This document shows, piece after piece, positions 1 through 7,779 of a DNA stretch of 64,000 nucleotides. This stretch comes from Myxococcales bacterium (GTDB lineage Bacteria; Myxococcota_A; Polyangia; Fen-1088), in the NCBI GenBank assembly GCA_022184915.1, contig JAGTJU010000006.1, positions 62,001-126,000 of the forward strand, read 5' to 3'. Below the pieces are notes generated by a model. The model made no database searches, was not told the DNA's origin, and saw only the letters and a program-made list of their open reading frames with translations. The translations under genes and the position numbers were made by a program. Each line of letters begins with the position of its first letter. The stretch's first letter is position 1.

Positions 1-1
1 C

Positions 2-544
2 TACGTGCCGGCCGAGCGGAATAAACACCCCGCCATGCCAGTGGGGATGATCCCCATCGATTCACTCTTCTCGCCGGTGCGGAAAGTGAATTTCAACGTT
101 ACGAACGCTCGTGTCGGTCAGCAGACGGACTTCGATCGTTTGAGCCTGGAGGTTTGGACGAACGGTACGGTCAAGCCTGAGGATGCGGTGGCCTACGCCG
201 CCAAAATCTTCAAAGACCAACTGTCGATCTTCATCAACTTCCAGGAAGTCGCCGAGCCGGTGGCTGAGTCCAAGGTGAGCGAGGAGCAGGCCAAGCTCCA
301 CGAGAACCTCTGGAAGTCGGTGGATGACCTCGAGCTGTCGGTTCGCTCCGCAAACTGCCTGCAGAACGCCAACATCCGGTACATCGGTGAGCTCGTTCAA
401 AAGAGCGAGGCCGAGATGCTGAAGACGAAGAACTTTGGCCGGAAGTCGCTCAAGGAAATCAAAGAGATCCTCTCGGAGATGGGTTTGGCGCTGGGCATGA
501 AGATCGAAGGTTGGCCCGGCGACGGTCCACCCAAGAAGGCCTGA
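2..544 (+). CDS. rpoA: RNA polymerase alpha subunit, C-terminal part (truncated by window edge)
   Basis: The frame is open from the left edge (TAC GTG CCG, reading ...YVPAERN), so the true start lies outside the window. The visible 180 residues cover the end of the alpha N-terminal domain ([22 protein letters not shown], here split as [13 protein letters not shown] and GQQTDFDRL) and the complete C-terminal domain. The alpha-CTD carries the DNA- and activator-binding helix-hairpin-helix motifs, seen in the segments [22 protein letters not shown] and [14 protein letters not shown]. It assembles the RNA polymerase core and contacts UP elements and activators. It is followed 135 bp later by rplQ, the usual end of the alpha operon. 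Identification is very secure; only the 5' part is missing. Confidence 0.97.
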   Translation, partial: YVPAERNKHPAMPVGMIPIDSLFSPVRKVNFNVTNARVGQQTDFDRLSLEVWTNGTVKPEDAVAYAAKIFKDQLSIFINFQEVAEPVAESKVSEEQAKLHENLWKSVDDLELSVRSANCLQNANIRYIGELVQKSEAEMLKTKNFGRKSLKEIKEILSEMGLALGMKIEGWPGDGPPKKA

Positions 545-679
545 CACTGGCCGAATAAAGGAAGGCTAGACGGAGGCCTTCAGCAGATTCCCAGGGGTGC
601 CCGGAAGCTGAGCATCCCGCTTACCAAGATTGTTGAGAAGGCTGAAGCGGCCTTCTGTGTAACGCCAAAAGGTCGAAAA

Positions 680-1177
680 ATGCGTCATCGTAAAGCAGGT
701 GTACATCTCTCCCGGACCCCGGCCCACAGGCGGGCTCTGTTCTCGAACTTGGTGTCGGCCCTGTTCGAGTTCGAACAGATCCGGACCACCCACGTGAAGG
801 CTCGGGCCACGGCCCAGATTGCCGAGCGGACGATCACGATCGCCCGCCGCTTGGGCGACGTGCTCGTGAAGTCAGAGGAAAAGCGAACGCCGGAGGAGCA
901 GGCCCGCGTGGTCCACGCGATGCGTGAAGCGCGCAAGGTGGTCAAGAGCCGCGCAGCCGTCCAGAAGCTGTTCGAGGAGCTGGCTCCCAGGTTCGCGGCC
1001 CGTCATGGCGGCTACACGCGGATCGTCAAGCTTGGACAGCGTCCCGGGGACGCAGCCCCTGTGTCTCTTCTCCAACTCATGCCGGATGGCGGTACAGCCA
1101 GTGCCGGGGGCGAAGCCAGCCCCAAGAAGAAGTCGGGCAAGAAGGCGGAAGCCAAGGCTGAAGCCGCTGTAGGCTGA
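680..1177 (+). CDS. rplQ: 50S ribosomal protein L17 with C-terminal extension
   Basis: The N-terminus MRHRKAGVHLSRTPAHRRAL and the following segment LVSALFEFEQIRTTHVKA are the standard L17 signature. The family is usually about 115-130 residues. This protein has 165, because it carries a low-complexity Ala/Lys/Gly tail after the conserved core (from about residue 125, ending AEAKAEAAVG). The tail is probably disordered and RNA-contacting; that is inference. An AAAAGG-like ribosome site lies just upstream of the ATG. The gene follows rpoA and is closed by an intrinsic terminator, so it ends the alpha operon. Confidence 0.97.
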   Translation: MRHRKAGVHLSRTPAHRRALFSNLVSALFEFEQIRTTHVKARATAQIAERTITIARRLGDVLVKSEEKRTPEEQARVVHAMREARKVVKSRAAVQKLFEELAPRFAARHGGYTRIVKLGQRPGDAAPVSLLQLMPDGGTASAGGEASPKKKSGKKAEAKAEAAVG

Positions 1178-1197
1178 GTCCCAGGATTCCCACAAAT

Positions 1198-1228
1198 CGG
1201 CGCTTCCCTTCGGGGCGGCGCCGTTTTT
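1198..1228 (+). terminator. Intrinsic terminator after rplQ
   Basis: CGGCGC (1198-1203) pairs with GCGCCG (1218-1223), and the hairpin is followed directly by TTTTT (1224-1228). It lies 20 bp after the rplQ stop and separates the ribosomal operon from the export-gate cluster, which therefore needs its own promoter between about 1229 and 1351. Confidence 0.85.
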
Positions 1229-1351
1229 GTTTGGGGCTTCGGTCTCGGGTAGGGTAGCTCGACGACTTGGGGAGGGCACGTAGTTCCCCGGCGGAGGAGG
1301 CCGGTTCGGGTCTTGTTGACTTGACGGCCCGGACCGCGCGAATAATCCGGC

Positions 1352-1756
1352 ATGGCGGAATCAGCGGAGCTACCGGGATTGGGGAGTTCGCTGGCTGTGT
1401 CTTTTCTATCACTGGGTCTCGTGTGTCTGTTGGCCTATGCAGCCCTGCGTTGGTTGTCCAAGCGGGGTCAGCTCCAGGGGCAGAGAGGATTTCGGGTGCT
1501 GGCGCGATGCGCTGTGGAGCCGAAGCGTAGCCTGGTGGTGGTGGACGTGGCGGGGCGTGTGTTCCTCTTGAGCAGCGCGGAGGGGGGCCTGTCGCTCGTC
1601 GCGGAGCTCGACGCCAAGGATGCGGAGCGCCTCATGGCGGAAAGGCAGCCGCCCGGGTCGGGCTTGTGGGGGCTGCTGAAGGCAGGGACACAGCCAGCTT
1701 GGCCTTCCCGAGGCTCACCCGCGGCGCGGGAGACTGAGGACGAGGTGCGCTCGTGA
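1352..1756 (+). CDS. FliO-like export-gate assembly protein (second copy)
   Basis: A 134-residue protein with one transmembrane segment near residues 14-33 (VSFLSLGLVCLLAYAALRWL) followed by a cytoplasmic domain. The motif VLARCAVEPKRSLVVVDVAG then VFLLSSAEGGLSLVAELD matches the FliO pattern of a Lys/Arg-Ser-Leu strand and an LL-x-S-x-x-G-x-S-L turn. The same pattern occurs in the flagellar FliO at 44790-45968. FliO is known as a flagellum-specific helper of FliP assembly and is not normally part of non-flagellar type III systems. The stop overlaps the next gene's GTG by 4 bp, so the two are translationally coupled. It opens a five-gene export cluster. Confidence 0.8.
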   Translation: MAESAELPGLGSSLAVSFLSLGLVCLLAYAALRWLSKRGQLQGQRGFRVLARCAVEPKRSLVVVDVAGRVFLLSSAEGGLSLVAELDAKDAERLMAERQPPGSGLWGLLKAGTQPAWPSRGSPAARETEDEVRS

Positions 1757-2457
1757 CGGGAGCGATCGGCCTTGGGTCGGCTGCCGGCAGCCAGCCGCTT
1801 GCGGTGCTGGTGGTTCTGGGGGTGCTGTCAGCCCTCCCGTTCCTGCTGTTGATGCTCACGAGCTTCGTGAAGGTTGCCGTGGTTCTGGCGATTCTGCGCA
1901 GTGCCTTCGGAGCCGCCCAGGTGCCTCCGGGGCAAGTCGTGACGGGGTTGGCCTTGGTGCTCACGGTGTTCATCATGGCGCCCACGGGCGAGCGGGTCTG
2001 GGAGGCGGTTCGGCCGATCTGGTCCGAGGCAGGCGAAGGCGCGCGGGCGGAGCTTCTGAGTGCCGAGGGACTTGGCGTGCTGGAGCGCGCGGGCGCTGCC
2101 GCCGCTGAGCCGGTTCGCGGGTTCCTGGAAAAACACGCGGCCGGGCGGGATCGTGAGACGTTCCTCCAACTCAGGCGGAGGCTGCGGGGAGGGGAGGTCG
2201 ACGCTGCCGAGGGACGCGAGTTGTTGGTGTTGGCCCCTGCCTTTGCCGTTTCGGAGCTTCGTCGGGCTTTCGAGATGGGCTTTTTGATCTTCGTGCCCTT
2301 TTTGGTGGTCGACCTCGTGGTGGCGAGCTTGTTGACGGCCCTCGGATTCCAGGCCCTGACGCCGACGCTGGTCTCTTTGCCACTCAAGCTTTTGCTATTC
2401 GCCTTGGCCGACGGCTGGAACCTCGTGCTGCGCGGTTTGGTGGCGTCTTATGTCTGA
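1753..2457 (+). CDS. FliP/SctR-like export-gate protein (second copy)
   Basis: 234 residues, GTG start inside the preceding stop. Hydrophobic helices lie near residues 18-40, 58-78, 160-195 and 205-230. The core motif LTSFVKVAVVLAILRSAFG then QVPPGQVVTGLALVLT is diagnostic of the FliP/SctR family. Lys in TSFVK is what I associate with non-flagellar SctR; flagellar FliP, including the one at 45965, has Arg (CFIRIVVV). The C-terminal part APAFAVSELRRAFEMGFLIF and VSLPLKLLLF is also conserved. FliP/SctR forms the pentameric base of the export pore. Family membership is secure; assignment to the flagellar or non-flagellar branch needs a tree. Confidence 0.88.
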   Translation: MTGAIGLGSAAGSQPLAVLVVLGVLSALPFLLLMLTSFVKVAVVLAILRSAFGAAQVPPGQVVTGLALVLTVFIMAPTGERVWEAVRPIWSEAGEGARAELLSAEGLGVLERAGAAAAEPVRGFLEKHAAGRDRETFLQLRRRLRGGEVDAAEGRELLVLAPAFAVSELRRAFEMGFLIFVPFLVVDLVVASLLTALGFQALTPTLVSLPLKLLLFALADGWNLVLRGLVASYV

Positions 2458-2728
2458 GCCCGCCGGGATCGAGCTGGCTTTGCGAATTCTTCAGGAGGGG
2501 TTGCTGCTCTGCTTGTTGGTCGCGGCGCCGATTCTCGTGGCCATGTTGGCGACAGGGGTAATCACGAGTGCGTTGGGCGCGTTCACTCAGGTTCAAGACC
2601 ACGCGGTGGGTTTCGTGCCTCGCCTGATTGTTGCCGTGATGGCCCTCGTGATCTTGGGGCCCCATCTGGGAGCCCAGGTGGTGCGCTTCGCGAGCGCCGT
2701 CTTCACGGCGGTGGGGCAGCTCCATTGA
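2450..2728 (+). CDS. FliQ/SctS-like export-gate protein (second copy)
   Basis: 92 residues with two transmembrane helices (about 14-40 and 58-80), the size and topology of FliQ/SctS. The loop FTQVQDHAVGFVPRLIVAV corresponds to the conserved family motif Q-x-T-Q-hydrophobic-Q-[DE]-x-[ST]-hydrophobic-x-F-[VL]-P-[KR]. The expected Gln before the loop is replaced (LGAFTQ). The ATG overlaps the end of the FliP/SctR-like gene by 8 bp. FliQ/SctS subunits pack around the FliP-FliR pore. No ATPase or chaperone gene is nearby. Confidence 0.85.
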   Translation: MSEPAGIELALRILQEGLLLCLLVAAPILVAMLATGVITSALGAFTQVQDHAVGFVPRLIVAVMALVILGPHLGAQVVRFASAVFTAVGQLH

Positions 2729-2744
2729 AGTAGGCCTTGCGGGC

Positions 2745-3563
2745 ATGTTCGACCTCTTGGCCATCGCGCCCCTGGCGTTCGAGAGTTCCCTGGCCCGCTG
2801 GGCCTTGGTTGCGGCTCGGATCGTGCCGAGTGTCCTTCTCGTACCCGTGTTTGGTGCGCCGTCTCTTCCCTGGGTTTTGCGCTTGGGCTTGGGAGGAGCG
2901 CTGGCTGCTTGGTTCACAGGGGCCATGGCGTCGCAGCCCGCCTTCCTTTCCAAGGGGGTGGGAGGCGTAGGGTGGCTGGTTTCGTGGGCGTACGAGGCCA
3001 CGCTGGGCCTCACGCTCGCGTTCGTGGTTTGGTGCGCCTTCGCGGCCGCGCGCCTGGCAGGCCAGCTCCAAGACCTCGCGCGGCGGGGGGACGAGGAGGG
3101 CAGCCTGGATCCCGTCAGTGCTGAACCGTCCTCGCCGCTTGGAAGCCTCTACGTGCTGTTGGCGGTGCTGATTTTTGCAGAACTCGGCGGTCCGGGGGCG
3201 CTGATCACGGCTTGGGGACGTAGCTTCGAGCTGGTTCCGCTCGGGGGGGGCGTGATGCCTTCGGGCGTGAAGCTCCTGGGGGCGATGGCTGGCATCGTGG
3301 CGGGTCTTTTCGAGGTGGCGTTAGGCCTGGCGGCCCCCGTCTGGGTGGCGGTTTGGCTCTCGGATGTCGTTTTCGCCGTGGCCGGCCGGCTGGGTGGGGG
3401 GATGGGACAAGCGGTGGTGGCGGGCGCGACCACGGCCGCTCCTTTGGTGGTCCTCGGCACGCTGCTTCTGGGGCTGGGCCTCGCGCGTGCGGCCCTCGAA
3501 GGCTGGGTCCTGCAGGTGCCCGGACTCGTCCTGTATCTGGCGAGGGTGTGGGCCGATGGCTGA
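2745..3563 (+). CDS. FliR/SctT-like export-gate protein (second copy)
   Basis: 272 residues, strongly hydrophobic, about six transmembrane segments. The N-terminal half (RIVPSVLLVPVFGAPSLPWV, GLGGALAAWF) follows the FliR/SctT pattern. The central LLAVLIFAELGGPGALITAW followed by RSFELVPLGG resembles SctT. The usual Gly-Gln segment is altered to LAGQLQDLARRGDEEGSLDP. FliR/SctT contributes one subunit to the FliP5-FliQ4-FliR1 pore. The start is ATG 2745, 16 bp after the FliQ-like stop, and the end overlaps the FlhB-like gene by 8 bp. The sequence is divergent, so the family call is good and the subfamily call moderate. Confidence 0.8.
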   Translation: MFDLLAIAPLAFESSLARWALVAARIVPSVLLVPVFGAPSLPWVLRLGLGGALAAWFTGAMASQPAFLSKGVGGVGWLVSWAYEATLGLTLAFVVWCAFAAARLAGQLQDLARRGDEEGSLDPVSAEPSSPLGSLYVLLAVLIFAELGGPGALITAWGRSFELVPLGGGVMPSGVKLLGAMAGIVAGLFEVALGLAAPVWVAVWLSDVVFAVAGRLGGGMGQAVVAGATTAAPLVVLGTLLLGLGLARAALEGWVLQVPGLVLYLARVWADG

Positions 3564-4272
3564 CGGGGCCCGCTCGCTTCCGGCCAGCGCCGCGAAGGTC
3601 GCGCGCGCGCGCCGGGAAGGAGACGTTCCGCACAGTGCGGTCGTGACGGGAGGCGCCGTCGTACTGATGGGGGTTGGCTTGGCGGGGGCGGGGGCAGCCG
3701 GCGCTCTGTCCTCGCTGCTCAGCTTGTTTCGCCGAGCCTTGGCGCGCGCGTTGGCGCCTTTGCCCTTCGACCCGTACGCGGCCGTCCGCGAAGCCCTCGC
3801 GGTGACGCTCAGCTGGCTAGGGCCATGGCTGGCGTTGGTCTTTGGGACGGCCGTGCTGGTGTCCGTGCTGCAGACGCGGCTCGCAGCGAGAACCTCCTGG
3901 AAGCGGCCAGCCCGAGGCCTTGGCCCTGGGGTCTTCGCGCCGTTCGTCAGCGGGGCTTTGTTGTTCGTCGGAGGCGTGTGGCTTTGGGGGGCGCGCGCGC
4001 AGCTTGTGTCGCTAGGACGCTTCGGCGTGTCGCTCACGAAGCGCGTGGTGGTGGCGGGCGCGCTGACGATGGACCTCATCGGGCGTTTGGGCCTGTCACT
4101 CGCCGCGCTCGCGGTGGCGGATGCCGTGTGGCAGTGGTGGTTATGGAGCCGAAGGCTTCGCATGAGTCACCGCGAGCAGCGCGACGAGCGGCGCTTCGAC
4201 GAGGGGGATCCACTTGTGCGTCGAGAGCGTCAGCGCTTGCACCGGGACGAGGGATCCCCTCGAGCGCCCTGA
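3556..4272 (+). CDS. FlhB/SctU-like protein lacking the cytoplasmic autocleavage domain
   Basis: 238 residues from ATG 3556; a longer upstream reading has no support. The N-terminus PASAAKVARARREGDVPHSA matches the FlhB/SctU start (residues preceding helix 1), followed by about four transmembrane segments. The cytoplasmic linker RMSHREQRDERRFDEGDPLV aligns with MTKQELKREAKDDEGDPQV in the flagellar FlhB at 47687. The protein then ends about 17 residues later, exactly where the NPTH-containing FlhB-C domain should begin. galU starts 118 bp downstream and no NPTH segment is visible in any frame in that gap. FlhB/SctU autocleavage controls substrate switching, so this version cannot switch in the usual way. 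Confidence 0.82.
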   Translation: MADGARSLPASAAKVARARREGDVPHSAVVTGGAVVLMGVGLAGAGAAGALSSLLSLFRRALARALAPLPFDPYAAVREALAVTLSWLGPWLALVFGTAVLVSVLQTRLAARTSWKRPARGLGPGVFAPFVSGALLFVGGVWLWGARAQLVSLGRFGVSLTKRVVVAGALTMDLIGRLGLSLAALAVADAVWQWWLWSRRLRMSHREQRDERRFDEGDPLVRRERQRLHRDEGSPRAP

Positions 4273-4390
4273 GCCCTCGGGGTCCCAAGGGCCGTGGGTG
4301 GGTGGCACCCAGGCCACGAGGCACACCTTGGCCGCAAGGGTGCGGCGGGTCCTTCCCATCGCGGCGGGAGCCCGCTATCTTTGTTTCCGA

Positions 4391-5269
4391 ATGGGACAAT
4401 CAGCGAAGCGGGTGCGTAAAGCGGTGTTGCCGATGGCGGGCATGGGGACGCGGATGCTGCCTGCAACCAAGGCGGTTCCCAAGGAGATCTTACCGCTGGT
4501 GGACCGGCCGGGCGTGCAGCTCATCGTGGAGGAGTGCGTGGCCAGCGGCATCGAAGAGATCGTCTTCGTGCTCAGCCGCGGCAAGGCATCCTTGATGGAC
4601 CACTTCGACCGCAACCTGGAACTCGAGGCTCTCCTCGAGAAAAAGGGCAAGTCGAATGACCTCGCCTTGGTTCGTGACCTGGCCACGATGGCGCGCTTTT
4701 CGACGGTGCGGCAACCTGAGCCGCTGGGCCTCGGGCACGCCGTTCTGTGTGCGTCCGCCGTCGTGGGCAATGAGCCCTTCGCCGTGCTGTTGCCGGACGA
4801 CCTCATCGATGGGGACATTCCTGGCGTGCGGCAGCTCATGGATGTGTACGAGGCGCGCGGCGAGGGTGTGGTGGCGCTGTTGAACGTACCCGAGGGCGAG
4901 ACTGACAAATACGGCATGGTGCGGGGGCAGTCCGTGGGCACGCGGGTTCACAAGTTGGATGAGCTCGTGGAAAAGCCAGCGACGTGGACTGACGATCGGC
5001 GTTTGGCTGTTGTGGGACGCTACGTTCTGCCGCCCGAAGTGTTTCAGATTCTGGAACATACGCCCCGGGGCCGAGGCGGTGAGATTCAGCTGACCGATGC
5101 CTTGGCCGTACTGGCTCGCGATCGGGGGCTCTACGGCATCGAGTTCGAGGGCGAGCGCTTCGATACGGGTGATCGCGTGGGGTTCGTCTTGGCTCAGGTT
5201 CATTACGCGCTCAAGCGCCCCGACTTGGCGCGGGACATACGGGCAGGCCTCGCGCGCCTTTTGGGGTGA
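4391..5269 (+). CDS. galU: UTP-glucose-1-phosphate uridylyltransferase
   Basis: 292 residues from ATG 4391. KAVLPMAGMGTRMLPATKAV is the nucleotide-binding signature of bacterial GalU, and KEILPLVDRPGVQLIVEE follows it as in the family. Further family blocks are PLGLGHAVLCA, LLPDDLIDG, GRYVLPPEVF and GEIQLTDAL. It makes UDP-glucose from UTP and glucose-1-phosphate for polysaccharide and cell-envelope synthesis. There is no clear Shine-Dalgarno; a TATCTT hexamer (4376-4381) sits 9 nt upstream of the ATG, compatible with a near-leaderless transcript. priA starts 25 bp after the stop. Confidence 0.96.
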   Translation: MGQSAKRVRKAVLPMAGMGTRMLPATKAVPKEILPLVDRPGVQLIVEECVASGIEEIVFVLSRGKASLMDHFDRNLELEALLEKKGKSNDLALVRDLATMARFSTVRQPEPLGLGHAVLCASAVVGNEPFAVLLPDDLIDGDIPGVRQLMDVYEARGEGVVALLNVPEGETDKYGMVRGQSVGTRVHKLDELVEKPATWTDDRRLAVVGRYVLPPEVFQILEHTPRGRGGEIQLTDALAVLARDRGLYGIEFEGERFDTGDRVGFVLAQVHYALKRPDLARDIRAGLARLLG

Positions 5270-5294
5270 CCGCGTCTGTTGACGATCGCGCCGC

Positions 5295-7769
5295 ATGAAC
5301 GACTCTGACCGCGGCGGCCTCGTCGAGGTGGCGGTGGCCTTGCCGCTCCGCCAAACGTACACCTACCGTACGCGCGGTGCCGCCTTGCCTTTGGGAAGCC
5401 AGGTTGCGGTGCCGTTTGGGCCGCGGGTGGTGACGGGCTTCGTGGTGGGCCATCCTGAGTCGGCCCCCGATGGCGTCAAGGACGTGCTCGAAGTGCTCGA
5501 CGCGGATCCCTTGTTGGAGCCGGATGTGCTGGCTCTGTGTCGATGGGCGGCAAGCTACTATCTCGCCGCCGTCGGTGAGGTTCTCAAGACGGCGCTGCCT
5601 CAGGGCCAGCGGGCCACGACCCGCAGGAGCGTGCGTCTGTCGCCCGAAGGGGAACGACTAGCCACTCTGCTACGCGCGCCCGCGCTTGCCGGGGGGTTGC
5701 CGCTGCTCGCGCTCGGTCTTGAGGATCGGGCTCTCCTGGCCCGCCTCGAGAAGCGAGGAGGACTTGGCCTCCGGGCGCTCCAGCGGGACCGTCACGTCGG
5801 AAGGGCTCGCCTCGATCGACTCGTGCGTGAGGGGCTGCTCGAGGTCGGGGACGAACTGACGGAGCGGCAAGCGGGGCCGCGGGTTCGGTTTGCCGTGGGG
5901 GTGGGAAGGGCCGACGCGGTTCCGAAAGATTTGGTGCGGGCGCGGGCGCAGCAGTCCCTCTGGCGCCGCTTGATGGCCTTGGGGCCCGTGGGGGTCGGGG
6001 TTGAAGCCTTGACGCCGCCCGAGCGGACCGCCTTGCGCGCGCTCGTGGGCCGCGGGCTTGCGCGCATCGAGGCGCGCGCGCCTGTCCTCGACGAAGGAGA
6101 AGCCCCAAAAACCTCTGTTTTGCCCGTGCTGAACCGACCGCAACAGGAGGCGTTCGAGGCCTTGACCACGGCGCTCGGCGAGGGCTTTGCTCCGTTCCTG
6201 CTCCAGGGCATCACGGGCTCCGGAAAAACCGAGGTCTACCTGCGGCTCATTGCCGAGGCACGTCGGGCGGGGAAGGGAGCTTTGGTGTTGGTGCCGGAGA
6301 TCGCCCTCACGCCCCAGCTGGCGGCGCGCTTTCGGGCGCGCTTCGGGGACGACGTGGCGGTGCTGCACAGTGCGCTACCACCCGCCGATCGTCTGAGCGC
6401 CTGGCGGCGCTTGCGGGCGGGTCAAGTCGGCATCGCGCTCGGTGCGCGGTCGGCCGTGTTCGCGCCCGTACGCGAGCTCGGCGTGGTGGTGGTCGACGAA
6501 GAGCACGATCCTTCGTTCAAGCAAGACGAGGGTGTGCGCTACCATGGTCGCGATCTGGCGCTCGTCCGCGCGCGGCAGGCGAACGCCGTGGCCGTGCTGG
6601 GTTCGGCGACCCCCTCACTCGAGAGCTTTCAGAACGTGCATCAGGGGCGCTATCGGTGCTTGCGCCTGCCGGTACGTGCGGCGCCCGGGGCGGCTGAACG
6701 TCCCTTGCCCGCCGTGGAGATCATCGACCTTCGGCGGTTCCGGGTGGGCGCGGATGGCTTGCTGTCGAAACCCCTGGCCGACGCCATCGAGGCCACGGTG
6801 GCCTCAGGGGAGCAGGTGATCCTCTTTCTCAACCGACGCGGCTTCGCCACCGTGGTTTTATGTCGGGCCTGCGGACTCGTGCTGCGCTGTCGCGATTGCG
6901 ATGTCTCGATGACTTATCACCGTGGGGTGTCCAAAGTCGTCTGCCACTACTGTGGCCGCAATGATCGGCCACCTGCGCGCTGCCCGTCCTGTGCACAGGC
7001 CTCGCTCGAGAATCTGGGCATAGGGACGGAGCGGGTCGAGGCGGTGATCCGGGATCGATTTCCGAACGCGCGCGTGGTGCGCCTCGATCGCGACACCGCG
7101 GGGCCGGCTGGGCGTGGCGAGCCACAGGAGGAGGCGAACCGGGGGCTCGAGCGCATCCTCGCGCAGGTGCACGCCCGTGAGGTCGACATCCTGGTGGGCA
7201 CCCAAATGGTCACCAAGGGACACGACTTCCCAGGTGTCACACTGGTGGGCGTTTTGCAGCCGGATCAAGGCATGCATTTGCCCGATTTTCGCGCTGCCGA
7301 GCGTACCTTCCAGTTGCTCGAGCAGGTGGCGGGTCGGGCCGGTCGGGCGGAGCGGCCCGGGCGGGTGCTGGTGCAGACCTACAACCCAAAGCATCCGGCC
7401 ATCGTGGCGCTCAAAACTCACGACTATGACGGGTTCGCGCGCCAAGAACTCGAACAGCGCAGGCAAACCGGCTTCCCTCCCTTTCACCGGCTGGTGGCTG
7501 TGAGGCTCGACGGTCCGGATCCCGAACTGGTCCAGCGGGTCGCGGCGGATGTGGCCACGCGGGCCCGCGCCGCCGGGGGGAGTGGGGTGCGCATTCTGGG
7601 GCCGGCCGAGGCACCGATTCCGCGCCTACGAGGGCGGGTTCGCTGGCAGGTGTGGCTGGCATCGCAGGGGCGTCAGGACCTGGTGGCCGCTGCCGAGGCG
7701 GCGGCCGCGGCCACCCTTGCGGGCGATGTGCGCCTGGCGGTCGACGTCGACCCCCAGAGCGTGCTTTGA
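5295..7769 (+). CDS. priA: Primosomal protein N', replication-restart helicase
   Basis: 824 residues. The N-terminal 3'-DNA-binding domain (VEVAVALPLRQTYTYRT, VTGFVVG) is followed by a superfamily-2 helicase core: Walker A GITGSGKTEVYL near residues 304-315 and the DEEH box VVVDEEHDPSFKQDEGVRYH near 397-416. Between the helicase lobes is the PriA zinc cluster: CRACGLVLRCRDC then CHYCGRN and CPSC, eight cysteines near residues 524-563. Late motifs GTQMVTKGHDF and QVAGRAGRAERPG are present. PriA reloads the replisome at stalled forks. No key residue appears missing. Confidence 0.97.
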   Translation: MNDSDRGGLVEVAVALPLRQTYTYRTRGAALPLGSQVAVPFGPRVVTGFVVGHPESAPDGVKDVLEVLDADPLLEPDVLALCRWAASYYLAAVGEVLKTALPQGQRATTRRSVRLSPEGERLATLLRAPALAGGLPLLALGLEDRALLARLEKRGGLGLRALQRDRHVGRARLDRLVREGLLEVGDELTERQAGPRVRFAVGVGRADAVPKDLVRARAQQSLWRRLMALGPVGVGVEALTPPERTALRALVGRGLARIEARAPVLDEGEAPKTSVLPVLNRPQQEAFEALTTALGEGFAPFLLQGITGSGKTEVYLRLIAEARRAGKGALVLVPEIALTPQLAARFRARFGDDVAVLHSALPPADRLSAWRRLRAGQVGIALGARSAVFAPVRELGVVVVDEEHDPSFKQDEGVRYHGRDLALVRARQANAVAVLGSATPSLESFQNVHQGRYRCLRLPVRAAPGAAERPLPAVEIIDLRRFRVGADGLLSKPLADAIEATVASGEQVILFLNRRGFATVVLCRACGLVLRCRDCDVSMTYHRGVSKVVCHYCGRNDRPPARCPSCAQASLENLGIGTERVEAVIRDRFPNARVVRLDRDTAGPAGRGEPQEEANRGLERILAQVHAREVDILVGTQMVTKGHDFPGVTLVGVLQPDQGMHLPDFRAAERTFQLLEQVAGRAGRAERPGRVLVQTYNPKHPAIVALKTHDYDGFARQELEQRRQTGFPPFHRLVAVRLDGPDPELVQRVAADVATRARAAGGSGVRILGPAEAPIPRLRGRVRWQVWLASQGRQDLVAAAEAAAAATLAGDVRLAVDVDPQSVL

Positions 7770-7779
7770 TGCGTGCGCC

